From Isoetes taiwanensis (taxonomy: Eukaryota > Streptophyta > Lycopodiopsida > Isoetales > Isoetaceae), in NCBI GenBank assembly GCA_021234155.1, contig JAJEKV010000056.1:4718356-4782355 (forward strand): DNA of 64,000 bases, written 5' to 3'. Made by a program: the position numbers and the translations under genes. This document shows, piece by piece, positions 21,841 through 32,615 of this stretch (its first letter is position 1; every line of letters begins with the position of its first letter). The notes below the pieces were generated by a model, which worked only from the letters and a program-made list of their open reading frames with translations, did no database searches and had not been told where the DNA came from.

Positions 21841-21967
21841 ATAAAAATTATTCCAACTTGTCTTCAGAATTCCAACTTTAATGAAACTCTGCAATAGCTC
21901 TGCAATGAGGAGTTGGATTCCACAGATATTGCCTCTGTAAAGCGCAAATTAGGATCTGCCTCCTATA

Positions 21968-23205
21968 TGTAGCAAAATAACAGGGGGTTCCAGGGGGATT
22001 TGATATAGATATAATTCTTGAAACCATAGACCATATCCCTAAAACAATTCAATGGGTTATTATAAAAAAAAACATGGATTTAAGATAAAAAAAAATCACA
22101 TTAGCTCACTAGTTAAATTGGTTAAAGTAGGACATTGAGTTATTTTGGTAGAGGTTCGAATCCCCGTATTTCATATTCTAAAACCATATAGAGGCTCGAT
22201 ATACCATCAAAACCTTAGGCAAACTCGTATTTGACATCTTAAAATCATAGGAGTCCCCAATCATAAATGAGCATAATCGAAACGAGAGGTGTCCAGAGAC
22301 TTCAACATACTGATGCGGGCCGTAGGATTGATATCCGACGAATCGTGGTAGTCCAGGGTGCACCTCGTTTAGAATATGTAGCAAAATAACAGGGGGTTCC
22401 AGGGGGATTTGATATAGATATAATTCTTGAAACCATAGACCATATCCCTAAAACAATTCAATGGGTTATTATAAAAAAAACATGGATTTAAGATAAAAAA
22501 AAATCACATTAGCTCACTAGTTAAATTGGTTAAAGTAGTCTTATTAGGACATTGAGTTATTTTGGTAGAGGTTCGAATCCCCGTATTTCATATTCTAAAA
22601 CCGTATAGAGGCTCGATATACCATCAAAACCTTAGGCAAACTCGTATTTGACATCTTAAAATCATAGGAGTCCCCAATCATAAATGAGCATAATCGAAAC
22701 GAGAGGTGTCCAGAGACTTCAACATACAGTCTGGGCCGTAGGATTGACAGATCCGACGACTGTGGTAGTCCAGGGTGCACCTCGTTTAGAATATGTAGCA
22801 AAATAACAGGGGTTCCAGGGGGATTTGATATAGATATAATTCTTGAAACCATAGACCATATCCCTAAAACAATTCAATGGGTTATTATAAAAAAAACATG
22901 GATTTAAGATAAAAAAAAATCACATTAGCTCACTAGTTAAATTGGTTAAAGTAGTCTTATTAGGACATTGAGTTATTTTGGTAGAGGTTCGAATCCCCGT
23001 ATTTTATATTCTAAAACCATATAGAGGCTCGATATACCATCAAAACCTTAGGCAAACTCGTATTTGACATCTTAAAATCATAGGAGTCCCCAATCATAAA
23101 TGAGCATAATCGAAACGAGAGGTGTCCAGAGACTTCAACATACAGTCTGGGCCGTAGGATTGACAGATCCGACGACTGTGGTAGTCCAGGGTGCACCTCG
23201 TTTAT
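21968..23205. repeat. Tandem array, three ~0.41 kb units with tRNA-like A/B boxes
   Basis: The units start at GTAGCAAAATAACAGGGG (about 21968, 22379, 22794) and end at CACCTCGTTTA. They are about 95-98 percent identical. Each contains an A-box-like TTAGCTCACTAG followed about 50-60 bases later by GGTTCGAATCC (22153-22163, 22570-22580, 22986-22996), a perfect RNA polymerase III B box. The spacing resembles a tRNA with a long variable arm, but the acceptor stem is not intact. This suggests a tRNA-derived repeat (SINE-like head) amplified in tandem. The first unit lacks the 7 bases TCTTATT between the boxes. Confidence 0.85.
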
Positions 23206-23274
23206 ATAACACATTGTCACCACAGTGAAAATGCACCTGAAATGCGGCTCCCAGCTACATCTCCAAGTACCTAC

Positions 23275-23400
23275 ATCTCAGATTGGCTTGGCTATGGCGG
23301 CCCATAGAAGCTTGGCTTGGCTTGGTTATGCCAAGCTTAGCGATGGCTATGGCGGCCCTATGCCGAGCTTGGCTTGGCTATGGCGGCCCTTGCTTCTTCT
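23275..23400. repeat. GGCTTGGCTATGGCGGCCC minisatellite
   Basis: GCTTGGCTTGG and CTATGGCGGCCC recur four times in about 120 bases. Related words (GGCTATGGCGA) appear near 40975 and 41345-41500, so this motif is dispersed locally. Confidence 0.65.
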
Positions 23401-23939
23401 TGCTCCAAAGCTCCATATAAGCAGAAACGAATAGAAGCGGCAGAAGATCATAAAAGAGGCAAAAGGCGACAGCGTAGAAGACGGCGTTGCCATAGCCACA
23501 GCCGCCGGAGCTAGGAGTACCCAAAAACCCATCGTCATTCTCTGAACCTTTGCTTGGAAGCAAAGTTTACCTAAACACAAGCAGTTCTTTCTTGTAGCTT
23601 CTACTATTCTGCCTGATCCGACACCATAGCTAGAGCTCAGTTGGACCTTTTCTTGCCCACCACATATCTAACCTCCACCCAAATGCATCCCCAATTCGCA
23701 TAAGCTCCTTCTCCGATCTAAATTCTAGGTGTCACTTTGATAGCATTTTAGATTGCGGCTCAGGAACGCAAACAAAAATTTTAAACTGCATTACATAAGA
23801 AGGAAAAACCCAAGGAGCAGGGTGTTAAGGGCAAGATCGGGGCAAGATCACATACAATATGAAAGACGTTTTTTGTGAATCTAAGAATGGCATTTTTCCC
23901 TCCAATAATTATATATGTCTTGGTACGGAAACAATCGCA

Positions 23940-24045
23940 TTTAAATACCATTCTCGAGGCGCCAGAGGTCACCGATTTGGGGCCGCCAAAATGATGAAAT
24001 ACCATTCGAGGCAGCAGAGGCTGCCGATTTGGGGCCAGTGATGGA
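23940..24045. repeat. Two-copy tandem repeat (~55 bp)
   Basis: AAATACCATTC..GAGGC, AGAGG and CCGATTTGGGGCC occur twice in the same order (from 23942 and from 23996). Confidence 0.7.
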
Positions 24046-24246
24046 GCATTCAACCTCTGACACCTAGATTCTCTGCTATCCACACCTGGCAGGATTCGGC
24101 ACCAACTAGCTGTTGAAGGCAGTTGTTACATTTAGTGTTTTTCCCTGAATTAGTTCCTTAAATTCAGAAGCCTTGCGTCATCTGAAAGAGAGATTTTCTT
24201 GAGAGATTGACTAACTGATCTTGGGAAAGGAGCAGCAGACCTAACG

Positions 24247-25162
24247 ATGGCAGGCATGAATTCGGCCCTGTTGAATTTGCGACCCCAAGCCTTTGATGGC
24301 AAAGGGTTTGAACGTTGGAAGCGCATGATCACCCTCTATCTCAAGGCAGAACTGCTTTGGGAGGTTGTGGAAGGGAGTGAACTGGCTCCAGTAGTTACTG
24401 ATGTTAAAGATCCCCTTCAGCAGAAGGATTTGCTTCTCTGGAAGCAGAAGGACAAAGCAAAGCGATGGCATGCATTGCCATGTGCTTGTCCAAAAGTCAA
24501 CTCCAATTGGTTCGTGGAGAACTGAATCATGGGAACGCCCATCTTTGGAATTTTCTTAATAACCGTTATGGTGTCAAATCTGACATTGAGGTTATGATGC
24601 TGCACACGGAGCTTGAAGACTGTCGCCTGCAAGATGGGGGAGTTATTCGTCGGCATGTAACTAAACTGCAAGAGATGTTTGACATGCTTGTTGATGCTGG
24701 AGATCATCTCAGAAGAAACTCCGTTTGTATAAGTCTCTTCCTTCTTCCTGGGGAAACACAGTCGACCTGATGGTTCTGAGCAAGAAAAGTGTCAACTGGG
24801 ATGAAGTGGTGGATGATTTGATAGAACTTTCTCTCATGAGAAAAGAACGGGGAGAAAAGAAGCCAGAACAGGCATGCCTTTCTCAGCAAAAGGGGCGGAC
24901 CTTTTCTGATCGCCGTCCTCCCACAAGTCGCCAGGAGGACCCATTCAAGCGACCAAAGGTCGGGATTCAGATGGGTTATGGGCACTATGCCTACCAAGGT
25001 TCCCCAAAGAAACCATCCAAGGCTGGTACTAAAGATGCATCCTCTTCTATTACTCCAAATCCTGGAACTCAAGCTGCCAATCTTGTTGAAGGCCTGGTAC
25101 TTCAAGAAGAATCATGTGAAATCGAGGAAACTGAGCCTCTGGCTGAAGCATGCATCTCATAA
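24247..25162 (+). pseudogene. gag: Copia gag, frameshifted
   Basis: The ATG at 24247 starts MAGMNSALLNLRPQAFDGKG, with the Copia Gag signature FxGxxFxxWxxxM (AFDGKGFERWKRMITLYLKA). The protein continues in two further frames: HLWNFLNNRYGVKSDIEVMM with EMFDMLVDAGD, then SLPSSWGNTVDLMVLSKKSV. The C-terminal part is basic and proline-rich, and no CX2CX4HX4C zinc knuckle is visible. Gag packages the element RNA. At least two single-base shifts break the frame. Confidence 0.8.
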
Positions 25163-25678
25163 CTCAGCCTAATCATCTCCAACAATCCAGCTCTTGCCTT
25201 GATCTGGCTAAGCTTGGTTCTAACACTGAAAATCACCGCTCAAGCAAAAGGTGTTTTCCATTTTGTTCTCGTGCCGATTGCTTTATTCCCAATGCCCTTT
25301 TAGTTCCCCAGTTACGAAAGAATTTGCTTTCAGTAGCTCAACTTGCTGACAAAGGCCTCATAACAGTGTTCACATCCAAGGAAGTTTTATTTTTCTCTGA
25401 TTCTTTACCCATTTTTGGAACTCCTGTTGCTGCAGGGTACCGCACTGGAAATCTTTATGAGATTCTCATTCCATCCCTTCATGAAGTCTTGCTCACAGAA
25501 ACTCCCTCTACAATTGAGCTATGGCATCGCTGCTTAGCTCATGTGAATCTCCGGAATCTCCAATACTTGATCCAAAGAAGAATTGGCTACGTGCATTGAT
25601 CACATCCATGGCAAATTAGATTTATGCCATGCTTGCATGCTTGGAAAGCATTCACGACGAACATTTTCAGCGCCCCAT
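25150..25678 (+). pseudogene. pol: Copia protease end and GAG-pre-integrase zinc region
   Basis: The translation includes NALLVPQLRKNLLSVAQLAD, AGYRTGNLYEILIPS and TIELWHRCLAHVNLRNLQYL (the conserved LWHxRLxH region). It then gives, in a shifted frame, LCHACMLGKHSRRTF, the CX2C half of the zinc motif before the integrase core. Homology stops at 25679, the inversion breakpoint. Confidence 0.82.
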
Positions 25679-25685
25679 TGACCTC

Positions 25686-26730
25686 AGAATCCAAGTTTGG
25701 CAGCAGCATTCCAATGAGATGCCTCAGAAGTTTGAAGAGCCTGGTGGATAGTGTGAGGAAAGGAGCTGGTAGCAAGACATGCCCATTCAACAAGGCTGGT
25801 TTCAGTGTGCTCAAGAAGATGCCGACTGGGAATTATGGTGCGGGTAGATCTACGTGGAGCGGTAGAAGTGTCAGGTCTATGATCAACAGGCAGAGCAAGA
25901 GTCTCGGGAGTTGGAGGAGCTGGTGCAGGAGTAATGGGAAGGTGCTGATCAGTGGGAGCTGGTTGCCTAGAGAGCCTGTCAGCTTCTGCATCAATAAGAG
26001 GAGAGACGGGATCAGAAACCAAAATGGTCCAATCAATGAAGTCTGCCTCTTTGGGATCCATAGGAGCATCTGGAGAACGAGACTCATCAAAGTGTACATC
26101 TGTGGATATAAGAATCTTATTGGTGTGAGGATCCCAACACTTATATCCCTTGTGATGAGAAGAATAGCCGAGTAATCTGCATGGAATGCTTTTATCCCCA
26201 AATTTCTGTCTGTCATCTTTGGGCACATGAACGTAAACAATGCAGCCAAATATGCGAACATGAGAGAGATCAGGACGAGTACTAAACCATGCTTGATGTG
26301 GGGTAGAGTGTGGAACTGCAACAGTGGGTAAGAAATTCTGAACGTGAACAACATGGGCAATGGCCTCTCCTAAAATTGCTTCCTGAGACAGCCTTGGACT
26401 AAAGAACTTTTGGCCGCTTCACAAATGGTGCGATTTTTGCGTTCTGCCACACCATTCTGTTGAGGGGAATCATGACATGTGAGTTGGCGATGAATGCCAT
26501 GGCTGGAACAATAATCCCTGAAAAGCGTAACTTAAGTATTCGGCCCCACCATCACCGCGAGGCATTTGACTGCTTTTCCCATTGATTTTCGGTCGCTTTG
26601 TAAAGCAAGAATGCTTCAAAAGCTTGGCTTTTCTTTTTCAAAAAATAGACATGAACTCGTCTAGAAAATCATCCACAAAAGAGATATAGTACAGGTTACC
26701 AGATCTGCTGGGAATTTCCATTGGGCCACA
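25686..26730 (-). pseudogene. pol: Copia integrase core and linker, inverted relative to the rest
   Basis: On the minus strand, from right to left, the reading is HHSDLCGPMEIPSRSGNLYY (start of the integrase core, D of the DDE triad), a damaged core, and then FGDKSIPCRLLGYSSHHKGY, KCWDPHTNKILISTDVHFDE. A proline-rich linker to RT follows (APAPPTPETLALPVDHRPDT, ASHWNAAAKLGF). On the plus strand the preceding zinc motif ends at 25678 and the RT start NGVWDLVPLPPN begins at 26740. The missing middle of the protein is therefore exactly this segment, turned around. TGACCTC (25679-25685) and GAGGTCA (26731-26737) form inverted repeats at the breakpoints. Confidence 0.85.
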
Positions 26731-26737
26731 GAGGTCA

Positions 26738-27310
26738 GAATGGTGTTTGGGACCTTGTCCCCTTACCTCCAAATCATAATCTTGTGGATTCCAAATGGAT
26801 CTTCCCAAAAGTTTCGCGGCAGATGGCTCATTGGATCTGGTAGACAAGGCCCGACTTGTAGCTCGTGGTTTTACCCAAGTTCATGGCGCGGATTACGATC
26901 AAACGTATTCTCCTGTCATTCACATGACTCACCTCCGGACTCTCTTAGCTGTTGCAGCTCAGCAAGATTGGGAAATCTTACAGCTTGATGTTCAAACAGC
27001 TTTTCTTCATGGTGACCTCCATGAAGAGATATATATGCACCAGCCACCCGGATTTGAAAGTTCTCAGTTTCCTCATCATGTACCGCAAGGCAATTTATGG
27101 CCTCCGCCAAGCCTCCCGTGCTTGGTACCACAAGTTTGATCAGGTTCTTCGTCAGATGCAATTCCGACATTCAGATATAGATCCCACGGTGTATATTCAG
27201 CAAGCTTCCACTCAGATCATCCTTCTTTTGTTGTATGTTGACGATATGCTACTTATGGGGAATAATCTCAACCAGCTGAATCAGCTTCATGCTCATCTCG
27301 CTAACACTTC
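26738..27310 (+). pseudogene. pol: Copia reverse transcriptase
   Basis: The reading starts NGVWDLVPLPPNHNLV and continues DLVDKARLVARGFTQVHGAD, YDQTYSPVIHMTHLRTLLAV, LDVQTAFLHGDLHEEIYMHQ PPGFE and, after a shift, KAIYGLRQASRAWYHKFDQV with the catalytic YVDDMLLMG. Motifs are in the normal order. Two frameshifts break the domain. RT copies the element RNA into DNA. Confidence 0.88.
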
Positions 27311-28075
27311 TCCATGACATTCATGGAAATGCCAGCTTTCTTGACTTCATATTACCCGCCTCGATCAGCTCATACATCTTAATCAGCACAGATACACTGC
27401 TGAAATCCTTCATCGATTTGACATGCTCAATGCCAACCCCACTGCCACACCTATGGAACCCAATCTACGCCTCTTTGATAAACCCGCACCCACTGATCCT
27501 CCACCAAATCTCCCTTATAGATCACTGATTGGCTCTCTGATGTATCTCATGCTTTGTACTCGCCCTGATCTTTGCTTTTCTATCATAACTCTCAGCCAAT
27601 TCAATGACCGCTTCACTCCCACTCATTGGGCCCTTAATAAACGCATCCTTCGATACCTCTGCGGGTACTCAAAGTCTTGGCATCACCTACTCACCCAGCT
27701 CATTCCCCGAACTCACGCTTTTATGGTTGATGCTAGCCATGGCACAAACGTGAAAGGTGCATCCACCACAAAGTTGTGCTTATCTTTTCATGGAGGCCTC
27801 ATTGGTTGACATCAAAGAAACAAATTCACCATCGCCTCGATCATCTCAATGAAGTCAATATCTTGCATTATCCCATGGCACCAGAGATCTTGTTTCCTAT
27901 GCCAACCTTCTTGAATTTGCTACTGTTCCACCTCCTTTTCCCATTAATGTTCACATTGACAATCAGTCTGCCATCAATCTTGCTGAAAACCCCGCCATCA
28001 TCGCTTCTCAAACAAATTATATTCCCTCGTTTCACTTCGAAGTTTCTTCTCTATCGCCCACGTGTCTTTCTCTCG
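27310..28075 (+). pseudogene. pol: Copia RT C-terminus and RNase H
   Basis: LPYRSLIGSLMYLMLCTRPD, HWALNKRILRYLCG and VDASHGTNVKGAS match the conserved Copia segment between RT and RNase H. Downstream, in other frames, PPPFPINVHIDNQSAINLAE can be read (the DNxSAI motif). The region is full of small indels. No polypurine tract or LTR could be placed after it. Confidence 0.8.
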
Positions 28076-28464
28076 TAGGATAAAATAACAAAGATGATTA
28101 ATCATTGTAAAATATCATATTGATTACGCGTGCAAAATTACAATGTCAATAAACCAAGGATAATAGATATGATCAAATATCAATCTGGTAAACTTGATAG
28201 ATTAAGTAGTAGCACACATCATATATTTAAGTCATTATAAAACTAGCTATATATTATCATCTTTCAATACCATGTGAAAAAACAATATTTGTTTGTCATA
28301 TTATGAAATTGCATTGATGAACTATATTATATATCTAGACATGGTTTGTAAACTTTTTGGCCCACATACCAAGAGATTGGTTTTAAGAGTTGGTTTTCAG
28401 TAAGAAATCATTAGAAAAAAGTCATACTAATTCAGTTTTGGGGGCCTTGTGTTGTAGAGTCTGC
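28076..28464. other. AT-rich spacer, nothing recognised
   Basis: Very AT-rich, without an ORF or repeat of note. It lies between the Copia remnant and a reversed PBS. Confidence 0.4.
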
Positions 28465-28663
28465 GCTTTGATACCATCTTAAAATATAGAATGCTGGAAT
28501 AGATTGAACTAGATTGGAAACGTAGCATGTACATATATAGTGGATGGGACACGTCTACTCATCTAAAGTCATGACTCTCTACATGACTAGGACTGCCACA
28601 TCAGCTGTACACATGGCACTCGCCTATCTTGATCTATATGATCATATATGGATATTCCTAACA
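28465..28663 (-). mobile_element. Reversed PBS with short LTR (LTR-element remnant)
   Basis: GCTTTGATACCA at 28465-28476 is the reverse complement of a PBS-like TGGTATCAAAGC. On its right, ~187 bases read on the minus strand start TGTTAGGAATATCC and run to the PBS, as a short LTR would. The LTR end next to the PBS is not a clean CA, so the boundary is approximate. No internal genes are recognisable to the left. Confidence 0.5.
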
Positions 28664-28838
28664 GAAAGAACACAGAGAACTCCTATTTATATGTGAGATG
28701 CTAAAATGGCTAGGTCTAAAATTGGAATGAATGTTGCAACAAATGTAAGTTCGTGGATGATGTGTTCTTGGATGTTGCAATTGTCCCGATTTGCGCCGAC
28801 AAAAAACATGTCTTTTGATCATCGACACCTTCACTGCG

Positions 28839-29747
28839 TGTTAAAGAGAGTGATCCGAGTCCAACAGAATGCTGATCCGAGGTGCCAAAGCAGAGCGATC
28901 CGAAAGTGAAACGCCATTAGCCACAACGATTCATTCCATAACTGTTCGTTCCATATTTATGTATAGCCACGATGGGAGCTTTTCTCATCCTCGTTGAATA
29001 GATCCATCTCCCAGTTTTCCTATTTATTCACATGGTATCAGAGCAGGTTGCTCGATTCTGACCTGCTATGGAGATTGAAGTCCGTACTGAGGCTCGCAGC
29101 AATGAGGAGGATGAACCTCCTGATTTATGGCTTTGAAGATTGAAGAGGTAAGCCATCCCTATTTCTTTGCCATCTCCATTCTGTTATATGAATCCCACTT
29201 GTCCGCATACATGCTGGGAATAATTTCATTACCGAATCAAGACCCAATTCTTCATAATGCTGTTGTATTTAAATGTGAGTTATTAAGAATTATTCTTTGG
29301 AGAAGAAAACCCACAAATCCAAAGCAATATTTGATGAAGATGAAGATTATGCAATCATGCATGGATGCTGCTGATGTGCAGACTCAAGAAAGGGTGCTGC
29401 TCTATGCTCTATTTAGAGCAAGAAGCCAAAGAGTGGGTTGGGCACACAGGAAGGATACCTGGTGCAGAAATGCAGTCAATCAGGACTTGAAAACAGGGGG
29501 AGCAGCCCAAGGCTCCTATCAGCCTTGATGCTTGTTGGATGCAAGATCAAGGGGGAGTGTTGAAGAGAGTGATTGGATCCAAGAGGGATGCTGATCTGGA
29601 GGTGCCAGCAGAGCAATCCGGGTGGAACACCATAGCCACAACGATTCATTCTGTAACTGCTCGTTCCATATTTATGTATAGCCACAATGAGGGCTTTTCA
29701 CATCCTCGTTGAATAGATTTATCTCCCAGTTTTCCTGTTTATACACA
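28839..29747 (+). mobile_element. TRIM-like miniature LTR retrotransposon
   Basis: The left LTR 28839-29032 starts TGTTAAAGAGAGTGATC and ends TTATTCACA. The PBS TGGTATCAGAGC follows immediately (29033-29044). A polypurine tract CAAGGGGGAG (29548-29557) precedes the right LTR 29558-29747, which starts TGTTGAAGAGAGTGATT and ends TTATACACA. The LTRs are ~190 bases and about 88 percent alike. The internal region of ~500 bases has no pol motifs; a 133-codon frame at 29127-29528 resembles nothing known. Size and layout match terminal-repeat retrotransposons in miniature. Clear target-site duplications are not seen. Confidence 0.85.
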
Positions 29748-29764
29748 ACTCGGTATACGGGTGA

Positions 29765-30110
29765 ATCAGAAGACCCCCCACTGAGAGAGGTCATACGAAT
29801 TTATGTGAGAAATTGAACATGCTTAGTCATGGGCAAGGCTTTAGTGAAAATGTTAGCATGCTTTAGTAAAACTGTCAGCAGACATGTCATTAGTTGGACA
29901 ATGATCCAAGCATACAATCCCATCATTGACAAGGTTTCGCACAAAATGATATTGGATGTCAATGTGTTTAACTCTTTGATGGAGCACCGAGTTGCGGGCA
30001 ATGGCTATTGCACTCCAATTGTCAACATGTATCGCCCTAATTATCAACATGTATTAGAGTATTGGAGTTGGCGAAGTCTAGAGCAGAATAAAAACTTTGC
30101 ATCCAAATGG
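29765..30110 (-). pseudogene. pol: Copia RNase H C-terminal fragment, minus strand
   Basis: The minus-strand translation gives NWSAIAIARNSVLHQRVKHI, DIQYHFVRNLVNDGI, and in the next frame NIFTKALPMTKHVQFL, the C-terminal end of Copia RNase H (DNxxAI, R.KHI, ..FTKAL). It lies in opposite orientation to the Copia fragment that starts at 30150, so two different elements meet here. Confidence 0.8.
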
Positions 30111-30149
30111 CCTCCTTAGAAGCATGACTAAGGGCCACATGACATATTT

Positions 30150-31331
30150 ATGAGACAGCCACCTGGCTTTGAAGAAGGAGAAAATAAGGTTTGGAAATTA
30201 AAGAGGGCTGTATATGGGCTTAAGAAATCACCCAGAGAGTGGTATAAGTGTATGGATTCTTATTTAATTGGCCAGGTATTTAACAAGTTCAGAAATGATG
30301 GAAATATCTATAAATTCGAAGCTGGGAATGAATGGTGCATTATTGCACTTTATGTAGATGACAACATCATGATAGCCAAAGGAAAAAATTGCCTGCAACA
30401 TTGCAAAGATGTGTTGAACAAAAGATTCAAGATGTCAGACCTTGGGGAGTTGCAGAAATTTTTAGGGATTGAAGTCAAAAGGATTGAGTCAACAAGACCA
30501 TGATTCTAACTCAGAAAAACCAAATTGAGACCATGCTTAAGAAATTTAAAATGGAAGAGTGTAATACTTGTAAAACACCTGCAGTTCCAGGGTGCAAAAT
30601 TTCTGATCAAATGTGTCCAGCAAATGACAGTGAAAGAGCAGAGATGACTAATACTCCATATAGATCTTTGATAGGATGTTTATCCTATGTAGCCAATTGT
30701 ACAAGACCTGACATATCCTACATTGTAAATATTTTGAGCAGATATAATAATGACCCTGGCAGAGGTCACTGGATGGCAGCAAAAAGGGTGCTTAGATACC
30801 TCAAGGGAACAGTGGATATAGGAGTAACATTTTGCACAGGGGATTTAATTTTAAAATCATACTGTGATGCAGATTGGGGAGGTGACATAGATACCAGAAA
30901 ATCTACTTTAGGCTATCTAATATTGCTAGGTGGTGGATCAATAGCTTGAAGTGTAAGAAACAAAGCTCAATAGCTTTGTCAAGTCTTTGGCGTAGTATGC
31001 AACCGCCACACTTTGTGTGAAAGAAGTTATCTGGGAAAGAAGGTTACTCATAGAACTTGGTTTTCCACAACCACAGGCCACTGAACTATACTGTGATAGC
31101 ACAAGCTGCATAGCAATGTCAAATGACCCTGTGTTGGATGAAAGATCAAAGCACATTGAGCTAGAATTGCATTTTATTAGAGAAGTAGTAAGCAAGGGCA
31201 TAGCAAGGTTGACATATGTAAACACTTCAGTACAACTTGCAGACATACTGACAAAAAAAGTTCTAGCGTAAAGAAGATTTATGGAACTCGAAAAACTTAT
31301 ACAAAAGATACGATGTAACATGAAGGGGAAT
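30150..31331 (+). pseudogene. pol: Copia RT C-terminus and RNase H with PPT
   Basis: The plus-strand frames give RQPPGFEEGENKVWKLKRAV, YGLKKSPREWYKCM, ALYVDDNIMIAKG (catalytic YVDD), FKMSDLGELQKFLGIEV, TPYRSLIGCLSYVANCTRPD, YLKGTVDIGVTF, SYCDADWGGDIDTRKSTLGY, then ELYCDSTSCIAMSNDPVLDE and RSKHIELELHFIREVV, VQLADILTKKVL. Only two or three shifts interrupt it, so this copy is younger than its neighbours. The N-terminal two thirds of the polyprotein are missing. The tract GAAGGGGAAT at 31322-31331 is a polypurine tract. Confidence 0.88.
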
Positions 31332-31700
31332 TGTTGAAATAATCATGTTATATGTTGTTCTCAAGGAAGATACCAACGCATGTTTACATGGTATGCAAAA
31401 TGCGTAAGATAGTGAGTTGAATTTGTATTTGACCTAGGGCATTGAATTTTGCTTGAACATTGGTTCATAAAAATGCTTAATAAGGAGAAGTGCCAATTTA
31501 AGCATGTATATTATATGCTCGAATGATTTGGAGGCAAATAAACTTTGAATTACATGTCGGCCATTCGGTTCAGAGCAGATCGAGATCAGCCCGCCCATGC
31601 GGCCGGATCTTGGCTAATAAAACCTAAGAAGTAAGGTGTTTGATCCAAGCTGGTGTAGACAGGTATAATTCGTGAGTTAAGTCTTATGCTTGGGCTCTCG
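31332..31700 (+). repeat. Start of a Copia 3' LTR (right end not determined)
   Basis: TGTTGAAATAATCATG begins directly after the polypurine tract, as expected for a 3' LTR. No 5' LTR copy is available in the window to fix the right end, so the given end is only a guess. Confidence 0.5.
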
Positions 31701-32615
31701 GGGGCAAGCTTAAATGTCAATGATATAACTGCTATAGTGTTTCAATCGAAGCCAAATGAACAGTAGACACTATGATTATTCCAATGGTTATTGAATTTGT
31801 CATGATGTTGCACTAGACTCATTTAACCTTATAGAGTTGTGTTAAATCATTTGAATAGTTGAACTAGCAATTGATCTATTATTTCTTTTCAAATATGTCC
31901 GGAGATATGTGCTTCAATTCATCCTTCCATCCTTACCTTCTTTGCCCCTTGTCCCATTACGACGGTTCACTTTGAATTAGCATGATTAAAGAGGTTCTAT
32001 ATAGCATCGTTTGTCCAGTGGTTCTATCGTTCCTAGTACAAATTGTGGTCCCCTTTCGATTCTTTTGTTGGTCAAGACTCCTTTCGGTGCTTTGAAGTTT
32101 CCCATTGCCCTCACTTTACCAGTTCCTCTTAACCCTATGTGTATGTCTTGGGGTCAATGGTCCTCCATGTTCCTGGATAGGTGCTTTGACATTTGCATGA
32201 GCATGTAGGCATTATGCTTCTAGGATACATGCGATGTGCATTTGCTAACTAGGTGTCTCTTTGGCTTCTCAGATATGTTTTTATATTCTTATATATATAA
32301 GAAACTTATTGCCGCCAACGTTTCTCTTTCCTAAATGCACTATGAGGGAGTTTGTGTCAACTTGGAATTGCGGTGAAAACCATCTCTAACTGGATCTCAA
32401 ACCATGAGATGTCCAAAATGCCCTCAAAATGGGATACAAAATTTGAGATTTGCCTCAAAAGTTCCCTATGTGTTTTAGACGACCTTAAAAGAACATGGTT
32501 GCATGATAGTTGACATTTTGACAAATTTATGAAAAAATGCCATTTTAATGGTAGAGTTTTTATGGAGAGCCTTCTGTGATCACAAATTCCATTAGACCAG
32601 GAGGCTATTTTTTAG
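31701..32615. other. Intergenic, no recognised gene
   Basis: AT-rich, with a short TATATA run near 32295 and no ORF with family resemblance. It ends where duplication copy B begins. Confidence 0.4.

Larger units (their letters stand above)
24247..28075 (+). mobile_element. Copia retrotransposon, decayed, with internal inversion
   Basis: Parts in order on the plus strand are gag (24247-25162), the GAG-pre-integrase region (25150-25678), RT (from 26738) and RNase H (27423-28075). The integrase and linker segment between them is present but reversed (25686-26730, minus). Clear LTRs or a PBS are not visible at either end. Frame breaks are frequent. It is a dead Ty1/copia copy. Confidence 0.88.

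Noticed and set aside
22153-22996. Functional tRNA genes in the 0.41 kb units
   Set aside because: The boxes are present but the acceptor stem and anticodon arm do not fold into a complete cloverleaf by eye.
25684-26226. A separate nested Copia element on the minus strand
   Set aside because: Its ends match exactly the missing part of the surrounding element, and microhomology lies at both joints. Inversion is simpler.
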